Notes: a model not told the origin generated them from the sequence alone. 64,000 bases of DNA from Peribacillus frigoritolerans (GCF_001636405.1 NZ_KV440950.1:4754778-4818777); one strand, 5' to 3'; counted from the first letter of the stretch, positions 34,725 to 43,568 are shown. Numbers and translations: made by a program.

Positions 34725-34762
34725 TACTCCATTCGAATTTCTTTTCAAAAGACCGATCGCTG

Positions 34763-35752
34763 TTAATAACCAAGTTTTTTTTCTACAACGTTCATTAGGG
34801 GTCTACCGTCAGAAAAAAGCTTTAAATTTCTCAGGAATAATTCCATCACACGATCTAGGTGCTTGGAAGAGTTGTAAGCATTATGTGGGGATACCATGAC
34901 GTTTTCCAGCTGCCAAAAAGGGTGGTCCTTAGGTAAAGGTTCTACTTCAAACACATCCAGTGCCGCTCCTGCTATGTGCCCATTGCTCAAGGAATGAATT
35001 AAATCTTCATCGACAATCGTATTACCACGGCCGACATTGATTATATAGCTGCCTTTTTTCATTTTATTTAAGCGTTCTTTGTTAAAGAAGGCTGAGGTAT
35101 CCTTTGTAAACGGGAGTGCCAAGACAACAAAATCGGATCTGGACAGGACATCATCCACTTGATCCATACCCATTATCAAATCAGCAGGTTCATATTCTGT
35201 GTTCCTCTTGGAAGGATTCCGGCGGCACCCGATAACGGTCATGCCCAGCGCTTTACATCTCTTGGCTATCTCATGGCCAATATCACCATACCCAATTATC
35301 CCCACTGTCGCATTTTCAAGATCTTTCACTGGAATTTCAACCCACGTTTTGTTTATTTGATTTCTGATCATTGTCGGTACGCCTCTTGCTAACGAAGATA
35401 GCATCGCAATTGTATGCTCGGCTATCGGGACAGATGTGCAGCCTTTGACATTGGTGATGATGACATCGCTGTTTTGTATATCTTCATTCAGCATGGCCTC
35501 CACTCCAGCACTGTCTGAATGGACCCATTTAATCTTTGGAGCTTTTTTTATAATGTTAAGATTATCATGAAGCCCCAGCGTATATAGGACATCAAACTTT
35601 GTTAAATCAACCGTTGGCTGTGGTTCGGGTTCGCCGAATTCCCATGGCTCGACAACAACTTCCGAACAAATCTCCTTAAACTGATTGATGTATTTTTCCG
35701 GTATATCGACCCTGATATAAAGTGAAGGTGCTGCTTTCTTAGAAGCGGACAT
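34763..35752 (-). CDS. D-2-hydroxyacid dehydrogenase
   Basis: 329 residues, cytosolic NAD(P)-dependent enzyme interconverting 2-hydroxy and 2-keto acids. The Rossmann motif V-G-I-I-G-Y-G-D-I-G-H-E is near residue 148. Catalytic Arg is in 'N-V-G-R-G-N-T-I-V-D-E', Glu in 'L-D-V-F-E-V-E-P-L' and His in 'V-S-P-H-N-A-Y', all present; 'D-S-A-G-V-E-A-M-L' matches the substrate loop. Last gene of the operon starting at 39186, 89 nt after the aldolase gene, with GAGGAGG before the ATG and a terminator after it. It may reduce or oxidise the product released by the class II aldolase. Confidence 0.9.
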   Translation of the reverse strand: MSASKKAAPSLYIRVDIPEKYINQFKEICSEVVVEPWEFGEPEPQPTVDLTKFDVLYTLGLHDNLNIIKKAPKIKWVHSDSAGVEAMLNEDIQNSDVIITNVKGCTSVPIAEHTIAMLSSLARGVPTMIRNQINKTWVEIPVKDLENATVGIIGYGDIGHEIAKRCKALGMTVIGCRRNPSKRNTEYEPADLIMGMDQVDDVLSRSDFVVLALPFTKDTSAFFNKERLNKMKKGSYIINVGRGNTIVDEDLIHSLSNGHIAGAALDVFEVEPLPKDHPFWQLENVMVSPHNAYNSSKHLDRVMELFLRNLKLFSDGRPLMNVVEKKLGY

Positions 35753-35841
35753 TATAAAACCTCCTCAAGAACATACGATTCCTTTTTCCCTCTTTTACGG
35801 GAAGGCAATCCGTTGGGATTATACCATGCCGTGCTTCATGG

Positions 35842-36603
35842 TCACTTCAAGAAATCTGGTTGCTCTTTTCTGATCCTTTCCCACAGAGGCTGGAAACTCA
35901 GCCATCCCTCATATTCCGTTCCCGTTTGTTCTGCAGTCAATTTTGCATACTCTTCTTCTATAAAAATCGGCTTACCTACAGATTCAGCCATTATCTGTGC
36001 TTGGCATGAACGTTCCATCGTTATGAACCACCAAGCAGCTGAATCTACAGATTGGCCGACCGTTAACAATCCATGATTGCGGAGGATGACAGCTTTGTAT
36101 TGACCTAAAGCCTTAGCAATGCGCCTACCTTCTTCTGACGCATAAACGACACCAGTAAAATCATTAAATAATGCATGATCATTGTAAAATTGGCAGGCAT
36201 CTTGCGTAATCGGATCTAACAGTCTCCCTAAGGAAGACCATGTCTTTCCATAGACCGAATGAGCATGTGCCGCTGCAATCGCATCCGGCCGTGCTTTATG
36301 AATTTCAGAATGAATGGCAAAGGCAGCACCATTAATAGAATGTTCACCCTCTACAATATCACCTTTATGATTAACCAATATAAGATCCGAAACGGAAATT
36401 TGACTAAAATGCATCCCAAACGGATTGACCCAGAAATGGTCTGTATATTTAGGATCACGGACCGTAATATGGCCTGCTATCCCTTCATCGAAACCAAACT
36501 TTGAAAAAAGGCGGAATGAAGCTGCCAACCGTTCCTTCCTGTGAATGCGTTCTTCTTCCATTGTATTGAATGTTGCCGGTTGCAGGGAAATTGTCTTTGT
36601 CAT
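35842..36603 (-). CDS. Class II aldolase/adducin family protein
   Basis: 253 residues. Zinc ligands of the family are visible as 'A-A-H-A-H-S-V-Y-G' near residue 113 and 'R-N-H-G-L-L-T-V-G' near 173; 'G-I-A-G-H-I-T-V-R-D' and 'G-M-H-F-S-Q-I' precede them. Family members cleave or epimerise phosphorylated or free hydroxy sugars and hydroxy acids; this longer subgroup often acts on unphosphorylated substrates. GAGGAGG lies 8 nt before the ATG. It is third in the operon between the SSS transporter (38088) and D-2-hydroxyacid dehydrogenase, suggesting retro-aldol cleavage of an imported hydroxylated compound. Confidence 0.88.
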   Translation of the reverse strand: MTKTISLQPATFNTMEEERIHRKERLAASFRLFSKFGFDEGIAGHITVRDPKYTDHFWVNPFGMHFSQISVSDLILVNHKGDIVEGEHSINGAAFAIHSEIHKARPDAIAAAHAHSVYGKTWSSLGRLLDPITQDACQFYNDHALFNDFTGVVYASEEGRRIAKALGQYKAVILRNHGLLTVGQSVDSAAWWFITMERSCQAQIMAESVGKPIFIEEEYAKLTAEQTGTEYEGWLSFQPLWERIRKEQPDFLK

Positions 36604-36648
36604 ATTTCATTCCTCCTCGAATCTTTTTCCGTTTTTTTTGCTGAAACA

Positions 36649-38088
36649 TCAATTAGCCATGGTATCCATGTCAGCTTTGCCCTTTGCATCTTGCTTTACT
36701 TCACTTTCATTTTTATGATCATTATTGGAACTTAGGAGAGTGATCATAGTAATGACGACAAAACTAGTAGCGAGCCCTTGCAGAATTGGTTGAGTGGAGG
36801 AAGGTCCATTAATCACCAATCCGACAATGATAACGATCATGCTGGCGAGAATCGAGTAAAATGCCGCTGTAGCCGTGACCCTTTTCCAAAAGAAACCAAG
36901 GATGATCGGAAAGAACACGGCTCCGGATAAAATTGCGTAAGCTACATCCAATGCAACTAAAATATCTTGAATCCAAATCGAAACGATTATGGTCAATACA
37001 CCAATCGTTAAAGTTGTAATTCGGGATGTTTTTAAAAATTGTCGTTCACTCATTTTTGGACCAATATATTTTTTAATGATGTCATTAACAACTAAAGTGG
37101 ACGAAGCAAGCAAAGTACCTGAAGCAGTGGACATTAGGGCTGATACCACACTCGCAATGACAACCCCCAATAGACCAGCAGGTAAAGTTACCATCGCTAT
37201 ACTGGTAAATGCATTTTGGGGATCGCCTAAATCAGGAAGGATAATAAAAGCACACATTCCAATGATACTGATTGCAATCGCATAAAAAACACTATATAAC
37301 CCCGCTCCAATCGTTCCGCCACGAGAAACAGCTTTCGTTCGTGCAGTGAATAGACGCTGCCAAATATCTTGGCCAACAACTACCCCGAGGGTAAATAATA
37401 GGAAATATTGAAAAATCGTCTCTCCGCCAATGTTCCCTAACTCGAAATGTGATGCTGGGAGATTTTCTTTAAGCGAGCCCCACCCTCCTGCCTTAGAGAT
37501 GCTCATCGGAAGCATGATAAAGAAAATACCGATCGTCATGATGACGAATTGCACGACATCAGTCATTGTGACTGACCACATACCTCCTAATATTGTATAA
37601 AATAAAACGATCCCGCCCCCGACTATCATGGAAACCGTTAAATTCCAGCCAGCCAAAACATGTAAAATTGTCCCCATCCCGATCACTTGCGTTACAGTCA
37701 GCATGAATGTATAGATAACAGAGACAAGTGCACTGATCAATCTTGTCTGAGAGTTGTAGCGCTTCTCAAGCATTTCACTGATCGTCAATACTTTTAAATT
37801 AAATATCTTATTTGTTAAAAACAGCCCAATAGCGATAATGCCGAGCCCGATCATCACCACTAGCCAAATACCGGATATCCCAAACTGATAACCTAACTTT
37901 GCTGTCCCTAGAGTGGAAGCCCCCCCTAATATAACAGCTGCCAAACAGGATAAATACATAAAATGACCAAGATTGCGTCCTGCCACAATGAAATCATCTG
38001 CTGTTTTTGCCCGTTTAGATCCGATTACTCCCACAATGATTAAAACAGAAAAATATAGAATCATGATCGATATATCCAAAATATGCAT
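36649..38088 (-). CDS. Sodium:solute symporter (SSS family)
   Basis: About 479 residues, 13 membrane helices. 'D-F-I-V-A-G-R-N-L-G-H-F-M-Y-L' and 'G-G-A-S-T-L-G-T-A-K-L-G-Y' are the SSS Na+/substrate signatures, and 'L-M-S-T-A-S-G-T-L-L-A-S-S-T' near 325 is the conserved helix 8 Na2 site. The ATG at 38088 has AAAGGAG 8 nt upstream; the GTG two codons earlier is less likely. Second gene of the sigma-54 operon; it should import the substrate processed by the ureohydrolase and aldolase. The cargo cannot be inferred from sequence alone. Confidence 0.9.
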   Translation of the reverse strand: MHILDISIMILYFSVLIIVGVIGSKRAKTADDFIVAGRNLGHFMYLSCLAAVILGGASTLGTAKLGYQFGISGIWLVVMIGLGIIAIGLFLTNKIFNLKVLTISEMLEKRYNSQTRLISALVSVIYTFMLTVTQVIGMGTILHVLAGWNLTVSMIVGGGIVLFYTILGGMWSVTMTDVVQFVIMTIGIFFIMLPMSISKAGGWGSLKENLPASHFELGNIGGETIFQYFLLFTLGVVVGQDIWQRLFTARTKAVSRGGTIGAGLYSVFYAIAISIIGMCAFIILPDLGDPQNAFTSIAMVTLPAGLLGVVIASVVSALMSTASGTLLASSTLVVNDIIKKYIGPKMSERQFLKTSRITTLTIGVLTIIVSIWIQDILVALDVAYAILSGAVFFPIILGFFWKRVTATAAFYSILASMIVIIVGLVINGPSSTQPILQGLATSFVVITMITLLSSNNDHKNESEVKQDAKGKADMDTMAN

Positions 38089-38105
38089 GTCCACATCTCC
38101 TTTTG

Positions 38106-38172
38106 GGCTTGTAATGTTCTTATCGCTTTGTAAAGAGGGAAGAAGGACTTTACCGCTTCCCCCCTTCTTTAC
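38106..38172 (-). other. Long imperfect hairpin between the first two operon genes
   Basis: GTAAAGAAGGGGGGAAG and CTTCTTCCCTCTTTAC (minus strand, about 38171-38155 and 38139-38124) pair nearly throughout. There is no T-tract, so it is more likely an mRNA processing or stabilising element than a terminator. Confidence 0.5.
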
Positions 38173-38187
38173 AATTAAATGAAGAAA

Positions 38188-39186
38188 CTAGTTATTAAAT
38201 TGCGTTTCCAAATCTCCGACTCTCTCTTTCTTTTCCATTTTCCCTTTTTTTGCGAGTGCGATGAGTGTGATGAATTCATAGACAATATTAGCGGCTGCGG
38301 CAGCCGTTATTTGTCCGTGATCGTATGATGGTAAAACCTCAACAAGATCGAATCCAACAAAATCTATATTCGTCAATCCTCTCACAAATGCTAAAGCATC
38401 ATCAATGCTGGCACCGGAAACTTCTGGAGTCCCCGTCCCCGGAGCATAAACCGGATCTAAAAAATCAATGTCAAAAGATAAAAACACCGGACCATTCGCA
38501 ACACGCTCATGAATGACCCTTAACATCTTTTCGACCCCGATACGCTTATAATCGTTTGTCGTGTAAACTCCCAAACCTAAATCCCGGGCATCCTGAAGAT
38601 CTTCGGGTCCGTACAGACCTCCCCTCATACCAATTTGAAGAGATCGCGATACATCGATGAGCCCCTCTTCTATTGCGCGGCGAAAAACGGTTCCGTGATT
38701 ATACTTTTGATCAAAATAACTATCCCAAGTATCAGAGTGAGCATCGAACTGAAGCAGGGCAACGGGTCCATGTTTTTTTGCGATTGCACGTAACTCCCCT
38801 AGTGTAATGGAATGATCGCCTCCCAATGAAATCGGAATGATCCCTTTTTCAATGACGGGGGTAAGCTCTTCTTCGATCTTTTTATATGTTTCCGAAATAT
38901 ACCCCGGGATGATCGGAACATCCCCATAATCTATTCCTGATATATAGTCAAAAATATTAATATCTTGTTCTGGATTATAAGGACGTAAAAGGATTGAAAA
39001 ATCGCGAATGGCTTCTGGTCCGAATCTCGCACCCGTCCTAAATGATTGCCCGGAATCAAATGGAATTCCTGTAATGACAAAATCCATATTTTCATCTAAC
39101 TGTTCAACAAATGGGAGCCGCATAAACGTACGCACTCCACAAAAACGGGGTGATTTGAATGAGTCTTTCGGTTGATACTTCGTCAT
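38188..39186 (-). CDS. Ureohydrolase of the arginase/agmatinase family
   Basis: 332 residues, binuclear-metal hydrolase that removes urea (or formamide/ammonia) from a guanidino-type compound. The metal ligands are present: 'G-G-D-H-S-I' near 140, 'L-Q-F-D-A-H-S-D' near 165, and 'S-F-D-I-D-F-L-D-P' near 245; 'G-I-P-F-D-S-G-Q-S-F-R-T-G-A-R-F-G-P' near 45 is typical of SpeB-like and guanidino-acid hydrolases. TAGGAGG lies before the ATG. First gene after the sigma-54 promoter. True agmatinase is usually with speE or arginine genes; here the neighbours are a transporter, aldolase and dehydrogenase, so the substrate is probably another guanidino compound. Confidence 0.9.
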   Translation of the reverse strand: MTKYQPKDSFKSPRFCGVRTFMRLPFVEQLDENMDFVITGIPFDSGQSFRTGARFGPEAIRDFSILLRPYNPEQDINIFDYISGIDYGDVPIIPGYISETYKKIEEELTPVIEKGIIPISLGGDHSITLGELRAIAKKHGPVALLQFDAHSDTWDSYFDQKYNHGTVFRRAIEEGLIDVSRSLQIGMRGGLYGPEDLQDARDLGLGVYTTNDYKRIGVEKMLRVIHERVANGPVFLSFDIDFLDPVYAPGTGTPEVSGASIDDALAFVRGLTNIDFVGFDLVEVLPSYDHGQITAAAAANIVYEFITLIALAKKGKMEKKERVGDLETQFNN

Positions 39187-39329
39187 GTAACATCCTCCTA
39201 AATTCTAATTCTACTATTATTTTTGTCACTCCATTGCAATTGCAGATGTCATACAAACTTCCATCTTTTCTAATAGAATGGATATTCATAACACCCTTGT
39301 TCTGAATTTCTCTTCTTACCTTTTACATA

Positions 39330-39346
39330 AGCAAGATTCAGGCCAA
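39330..39346 (-). promoter_or_regulatory. Sigma-54 (-24/-12) promoter of the catabolic operon
   Basis: The minus strand reads TTGGCCTGAATCTTGCT, with the invariant GG and GC at the required 10-bp separation and 9 of the 11 contacts in YTGGCACGNNNNTTGC(W) matched before the variable part. It is about 145 nt upstream of the ureohydrolase start. Confidence 0.85.
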
Positions 39347-39391
39347 TTATTTCGCTGCGGTATATAAGGCTTTTCATTATTTTGTTTCATC

Positions 39392-39415
39392 AAATGATTA
39401 AAAACTTAATCATTT
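39392..39415. promoter_or_regulatory. Likely upstream activator site for the sigma-54 regulator
   Basis: AAATGATTAA (39392-39401) and TTAATCATTT (39406-39415) are perfect 10-bp inverted arms with a 4-nt spacer, about 45-70 bp upstream of the -24 box, between the divergent genes. That matches an enhancer bound by a Fis-type helix-turn-helix dimer. Confidence 0.7.
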
Positions 39416-39436
39416 TCTTGTTTTTTGATTTAATTT

Positions 39437-39465
39437 TTGATTATTTAGACTTTTTGATTTATATT
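39437..39465 (+). promoter_or_regulatory. Sigma-A promoter of the sigma-54 activator gene
   Basis: TTGATT (39437-39442), 17-bp spacer, TATATT (39460-39465), 40 nt before the activator ATG. Confidence 0.6.
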
Positions 39466-39505
39466 TTAATTAAGCAGCACCCCAAAACCCAAAGGAGCGT
39501 AACGT

Positions 39506-40909
39506 ATGTACGATGACATGCTGGAGGAAGAACTAAATAAAATTATTGAAACATCGAATAATAACATTCTCATTACCGATCAAGATGGAATCATTTTATA
39601 TTCCAACCCAAAGCTTTGGGAGATTTATGGTATGAAAAGTGACTCTTATATCGGTACCTCCGTCTATCAATTAGAAAGCGAGGGCCTTCTTGCACCTTCC
39701 ATCAATGCGATTGTTTTAAAGGAAAAGAAAGCGAAACGCATAATGCAAGAAACAAAAACGGGTCATGTTGTCATGTCGACTGGCTATCCCATTTTTAATA
39801 AGGAAGGTCACCTCGTTAGGGTAATCAGCTATGGTCAGGATCAAACCGAGATCCTGCAATTGCAGGATCAATTTGAGCAATTACAACGAAAAGTTAAAGG
39901 CTATCAAACGGAAGTCGAGGATTTAAGAGAAAAAGAACTGGATTACCATTATCTGATTGCCAGAAGTAATGAAACGAAGCATATTTTAAAAACGATTCAT
40001 AATGTTTCAAAAACCGATGCCACGATTCTCTTATTAGGACCTTCCGGCGTAGGGAAAAGCACTTTTGCCCGTGCTGTTCATGACCAAAGCAACCGAAAGA
40101 AAGAACCATTTATCGAAGTGAATTGCAGCACGATACCTGAAAGTTTGTTTGAATCAGAAATATTCGGCTATGAGGCGGGATCATTTACAGGGGCAAATAA
40201 GCAAGGGAGGCAAGGCCTGATCGAGCAGGCTGACAGCGGAACTCTTTTCTTGGATGAAATTGGGGAACTCCCACTTGCCATGCAAGCTAAATTACTGAAA
40301 GTACTACAGGAGAAAAAGATAAAGCGCATCGGTGGAAAAAAAGAAAACCATATTAACTTCCGCCTAGTTGCAGCAACTAATCAAGATTTGAAGGAGATGG
40401 TAAGTCAAGGTAAGTTTAGATTGGACTTATTTTATCGTTTGAATGTGATTCCCATCCAAATTCCGGCATTGCATGAACGTAAAGAAGATATTCCTCTCCT
40501 AATTCAGCATTACTTAGAAAAAACCAATGATAAATACCAGAAATACAAAAAAATCCATCCATCGACATATGAAGTTTTGACCCATTATCATTGGCCCGGA
40601 AATATACGGGAATTAGAAAACTTAATTGAACGGTTAATCCTGACCATCGAAGAGCCAATTATATTTCCCGAACACCTTCCACAATCCATCACAGGGCAAG
40701 TGGCCCCCCCGGAAGATTCCACCTTCCTCGCAATCGAACAGGAATGTGAAGAGAATTTCGATTTAAAAAAGACACTGGAAAAAGTTGAAAGGCAATTGAT
40801 TGCAAAAGCATGGAAAAAATGTAAAACCACATACGAAATGGCAGAACATCTGGGCATCAGCCAGCCAACAGTCATCTATAAATTAAAGAAATACAAAAAG
40901 TATTTGTAA
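39506..40909 (+). CDS. Sigma-54-dependent activator (PAS - AAA+ - Fis HTH)
   Basis: 467 residues. A PAS domain ('I-L-I-T-D-Q-D-G-I-I-L-Y-S-N-P') covers about 15-115, a coiled coil about 118-150, the AAA+ core about 155-390 and a Fis-type helix-turn-helix the last 40. Walker A is G-P-S-G-V-G-K-S-T near 178, the sigma-54 contact loop is G-S-F-T-G-A near 224 (the usual G-A-F-T-G-A with A to S), Walker B is 'L-F-L-D-E-I-G-E-L'. This is the RocR/AcoR-like class of Gram-positive activators; PAS probably senses the effector. It is divergent from the four-gene operon with its sigma-54 promoter and palindromic activator site. Confidence 0.93.
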   Translation: MYDDMLEEELNKIIETSNNNILITDQDGIILYSNPKLWEIYGMKSDSYIGTSVYQLESEGLLAPSINAIVLKEKKAKRIMQETKTGHVVMSTGYPIFNKEGHLVRVISYGQDQTEILQLQDQFEQLQRKVKGYQTEVEDLREKELDYHYLIARSNETKHILKTIHNVSKTDATILLLGPSGVGKSTFARAVHDQSNRKKEPFIEVNCSTIPESLFESEIFGYEAGSFTGANKQGRQGLIEQADSGTLFLDEIGELPLAMQAKLLKVLQEKKIKRIGGKKENHINFRLVAATNQDLKEMVSQGKFRLDLFYRLNVIPIQIPALHERKEDIPLLIQHYLEKTNDKYQKYKKIHPSTYEVLTHYHWPGNIRELENLIERLILTIEEPIIFPEHLPQSITGQVAPPEDSTFLAIEQECEENFDLKKTLEKVERQLIAKAWKKCKTTYEMAEHLGISQPTVIYKLKKYKKYL

Positions 40910-40946
40910 ATTCATCTGGACTGAAATCCCCCGTAATCCATGAATG

Positions 40947-40998
40947 GTCCTTAGCCTTTAGCCATAGATGCTGTTCAAGCTAAGGGCGCTTTTTTTAA
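40947..40998 (+). terminator. Terminator of the sigma-54 activator gene
   Basis: CCTTAGC (40949-40955) and GCTAAGG (40979-40985) pair with a 23-nt loop, followed by GCGCTTTTTTT. Confidence 0.75.
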
Positions 40999-41159
40999 TA
41001 TTTGCCGGCAATTCGATGTGAAACCTATGAAGATTAAAAGATTATTCCAATATAAAGGCCATCAAAAAAATCCACAGTCAAGTTGAATGGGATTCACAAT
41101 ATCACGTTTCCATATTTTAATGTTACTGCTTACATTATTTCAAACGGATGATCTCCGTG

Positions 41160-41400
41160 AAGCTCCTGCAACACCTCTTAGCGACCATTCACAGGAACGT
41201 TAAACACAGTGTTGGCTCCATTCACTGTAAATGACCCTGAATTTTGGTTACTTATAAGCGGAAACCGGTTGCCTCCACTATTCCTGTTGGACCGGTTTCA
41301 CCTGTTATTCCTATCGATCCTGTTGCTCCGGTTGTTTCCCTGCTTTAAAGACTCAATATTTCATACTGTGAAAAATCCTCCTAGTATGTTTTCCCCACAA
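41160..41400 (-). pseudogene. Remnant of a collagen-like (exosporium-type) protein gene
   Basis: One minus-strand frame encodes Gly-X-Thr triplets ('T-T-G-A-T-G-S-I-G-I-T-G-E-T-G-P-T-G-I'), typical of BclA-like collagen repeats of spore surface proteins, followed after a stop by 'S-F-T-V-N-G-A-N-T-V-F-N-V-P'. Upstream AGGAGG and ATG (about 41360) lead into a TGA after three codons. So the gene is broken at the start and in the middle and has lost most repeats. Confidence 0.65.
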
Positions 41401-41430
41401 ATGTGGTTTATTCACATCTTAGTCTGCATG

Positions 41431-41456
41431 TAAAAAGGCTCCCATAAAAGGAAGCC
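41431..41456 (-). terminator. Terminator of the inositol operon and LacI gene
   Basis: GGCTCCC and GGAAGCC arms (41437-41456) followed on the minus strand by TTTTTAC, about 35 nt after the LacI stop. Confidence 0.8.
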
Positions 41457-41490
41457 ATCTATTACTAACATAGCAATCTTGCCATACACT

Positions 41491-42504
41491 TTATGGTTTA
41501 AAGCTTTTTTCCAATTTGGAACCGCAAGATTCGCGGATGATCAACTCATCTTCCAGAACGAATTTTTTCTTTTCAATGGTTCCGCCTTTCATTAAGGTCA
41601 GCAATAAGTTCGTTGCCTTTTTCCCTATTTCGTACTTAGGCTGGTCAATGGTCGTCATATGCGGATTAAAAATCGATGCTATTTTCAAATTATCAAAACC
41701 TACGACAGCAATATCCTCGGGAACGCTCAACCCATGATCCTGGATTGCCTTTACAGCTCCCAGCGCCATTTCATCATTAAAAACGAACACTGCTTCAGGC
41801 TTGTTTTCAAGCGATAATAATTTCACCATCTGGTCATAACCTGAGTCAATGCCATAATCCCCTTCCTGGATGTATTCCGGGTTTACTTTCAAGTGATGCT
41901 TCTTCATTGCCTGCTGGAACCCCCCTAGGCGATCCCGGCTAAGAATGATGTTCATAGGCGCTGTTATATGGGCAATCCGTCTATAACCAAGCTTGATTAA
42001 ATGTTCCGTTACTTTTCTGGCACTGCTTACATTGTCGATCGAAACAGTTGGAATGTCCAGTCCGTCCACGTATTCACATGCCAATACAATCGGAAATTGA
42101 TTTGATAGTTTTTCCAGGCTTTCCCTATTCATTCGAGCAGTAAGGAGTAACGCTCCATCTGCCTGCTTTTTGTATAGCAAATCGATATATTCCTTTTCCC
42201 GTTCAATATCGTTCTCCGTATCTCCCAATATAACCTGATAGCCATTTTCTACAGCTGTATGCTCAATGCCCCGAAGCACTTCGGAAAAAAAGGGCCTTGT
42301 TATATCCGGAACGACGACGAGAATGATCTTTGTCTCTTTCGTCCTGAACTGACTGGCAATCATGTGAGGCTTGTAATTCATCTCTTCAATCACCTGCATC
42401 ACCTTTTGTTTAGTATCCTCGCTGACTAAATCCGGCTGTCTGAGCACTCTTGAAACGGTTGCAGGAGATACGTTTGCCAATTTCGCCACATCGCTCATTT
42501 TCAT
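41491..42504 (-). CDS. LacI family transcriptional regulator
   Basis: About 337 residues. The N-terminal helix-turn-helix 'M-S-D-V-A-K-L-A-N-V-S-P-A-T-V-S-R-V-L' and hinge 'M-N-Y-K-P-H-M-I-A' are standard LacI, followed by a periplasmic-binding-like sugar domain ('F-V-F-N-D-E-M-A-L-G-A', 'V-V-G-F-D-N'). The ATG at 42504 has AGGTGGAGA upstream; a longer reading from 42576 would overlap the isomerase stop. It is the last gene of the inositol operon, where B. subtilis has none, and it is the obvious candidate to bind the palindromes at 56326-56548. Gene product likely responds to an inositol or sugar intermediate. Confidence 0.88.
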   Translation of the reverse strand: MKMSDVAKLANVSPATVSRVLRQPDLVSEDTKQKVMQVIEEMNYKPHMIASQFRTKETKIILVVVPDITRPFFSEVLRGIEHTAVENGYQVILGDTENDIEREKEYIDLLYKKQADGALLLTARMNRESLEKLSNQFPIVLACEYVDGLDIPTVSIDNVSSARKVTEHLIKLGYRRIAHITAPMNIILSRDRLGGFQQAMKKHHLKVNPEYIQEGDYGIDSGYDQMVKLLSLENKPEAVFVFNDEMALGAVKAIQDHGLSVPEDIAVVGFDNLKIASIFNPHMTTIDQPKYEIGKKATNLLLTLMKGGTIEKKKFVLEDELIIRESCGSKLEKSFKP

Positions 42505-42572
42505 ACTATTATCTCCACCTGCCAATTTCTTTTTTTTATTTTCATTAAGTCCATTATAAAGTAATTTAGACT

Positions 42573-43526
42573 TCATGTTAAAACATCGAATTCTCTAGGC
42601 AACGTTTCTTTCAAAACATTCATGGATTTTTTCACGCCCGTTAGTGGTTCCATTGTCAAATCTTCCATTTCGAGAACGATGGGCCCTTCATAACCTATCA
42701 TTTTAACGATAGTAAAAAACTCCTTCCACCAGCCACTGTCGTGTCCATAACCGAGTGCAACATAATTCCATGATCTATCTGCATATTGGTTCATCGGTTT
42801 CACATCAATCAATCCCTGGACATCATATATCCCTCTTTCTAAGCGAACATCTTTTGCATGAATATGATAAACAGCGCTTCCTAAATTCCTTAATGCTGCG
42901 ATGGGGTCACCGCCCATCCAAAATAAATGACTCGGATCAAAATTCATTCCGACCGTATCACCGACTTCATGCCTCAATTTAAAGAGTGTTTCAGGATTGT
43001 AAACTAAATTGCAGCCTAGATTTTCGATGGCAACCTTTCTAACCCCATTTTGTTTTGCCGTTGTCACAGCTTTTTCCCAATAAGGGAATGCCACTTCATT
43101 CCACTGCCAATCAAGCATCTCAAAGTGTGAGGGCAAAATGGGATGTGTCAGCCAATTTGGCGTCCTGTCGCTTGGTCCGCCGCCGGGACACCCCGACATC
43201 ATGACAACCGTTTCAACACCTAAAAGCCCAGCTAGCTGAAAGGTCTTATTAACAACGGCTTTATGCATGGTTCCTTCATCTGATGGATCAAGCTGATTGC
43301 CAGAACAATTCAACGCTGCAATGCTAATCCCCCTTACATTTAATTCATTTAAAAATTGCTTTCGTTTTGCTGCATTGCCAAGAAGTCCATCGAGATCGAG
43401 ATGTGGAGCCTTCGACCAATTGCCGCATCCTAGCTCCAGAGTCTCTATACCCTGATTCACACACGTATCCAGCATCTCTTCAAATGGCATGTAACCTAAA
43501 ATATCTGTAACTAAACCAACCTTCAT
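42573..43526 (-). CDS. Sugar phosphate isomerase/epimerase-like TIM barrel
   Basis: 317 residues, xylose-isomerase-like AP endonuclease-2 fold. Metal-site segments include 'A-I-E-N-L-G', 'N-F-D-P-S-H-L-F-W', 'Y-H-I-H-A-K-D' and 'I-V-L-E-M-E-D'. It is distinct from IolE, IolH and IolI in the same operon, the fourth member of that fold here. Between the MFS gene and the LacI gene; GAGGAGG before the ATG. It may epimerise or isomerise an inositol stereoisomer or a sugar imported by the MFS protein. The sequence does not tell which. Confidence 0.85.
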   Translation of the reverse strand: MKVGLVTDILGYMPFEEMLDTCVNQGIETLELGCGNWSKAPHLDLDGLLGNAAKRKQFLNELNVRGISIAALNCSGNQLDPSDEGTMHKAVVNKTFQLAGLLGVETVVMMSGCPGGGPSDRTPNWLTHPILPSHFEMLDWQWNEVAFPYWEKAVTTAKQNGVRKVAIENLGCNLVYNPETLFKLRHEVGDTVGMNFDPSHLFWMGGDPIAALRNLGSAVYHIHAKDVRLERGIYDVQGLIDVKPMNQYADRSWNYVALGYGHDSGWWKEFFTIVKMIGYEGPIVLEMEDLTMEPLTGVKKSMNVLKETLPREFDVLT

Positions 43527-43568
43527 AAGTGCTCCTCCTCTATTAAACTAGCATCCCTTTCACATCGC

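Noticed and set aside
34543..34773. 76-codon minus-strand frame overlapping the toxin
   Set aside because: It crosses the operon terminator in a different frame; the 30-codon toxin frame has the ribosome site and family pattern.
39215..39260. Second possible -24/-12 element (TGACATCTGCAATTGCA on the minus strand)
   Set aside because: The spacing between the G-rich and GC parts is one base too long and the invariant GG is missing; the element at 39330 is far better.
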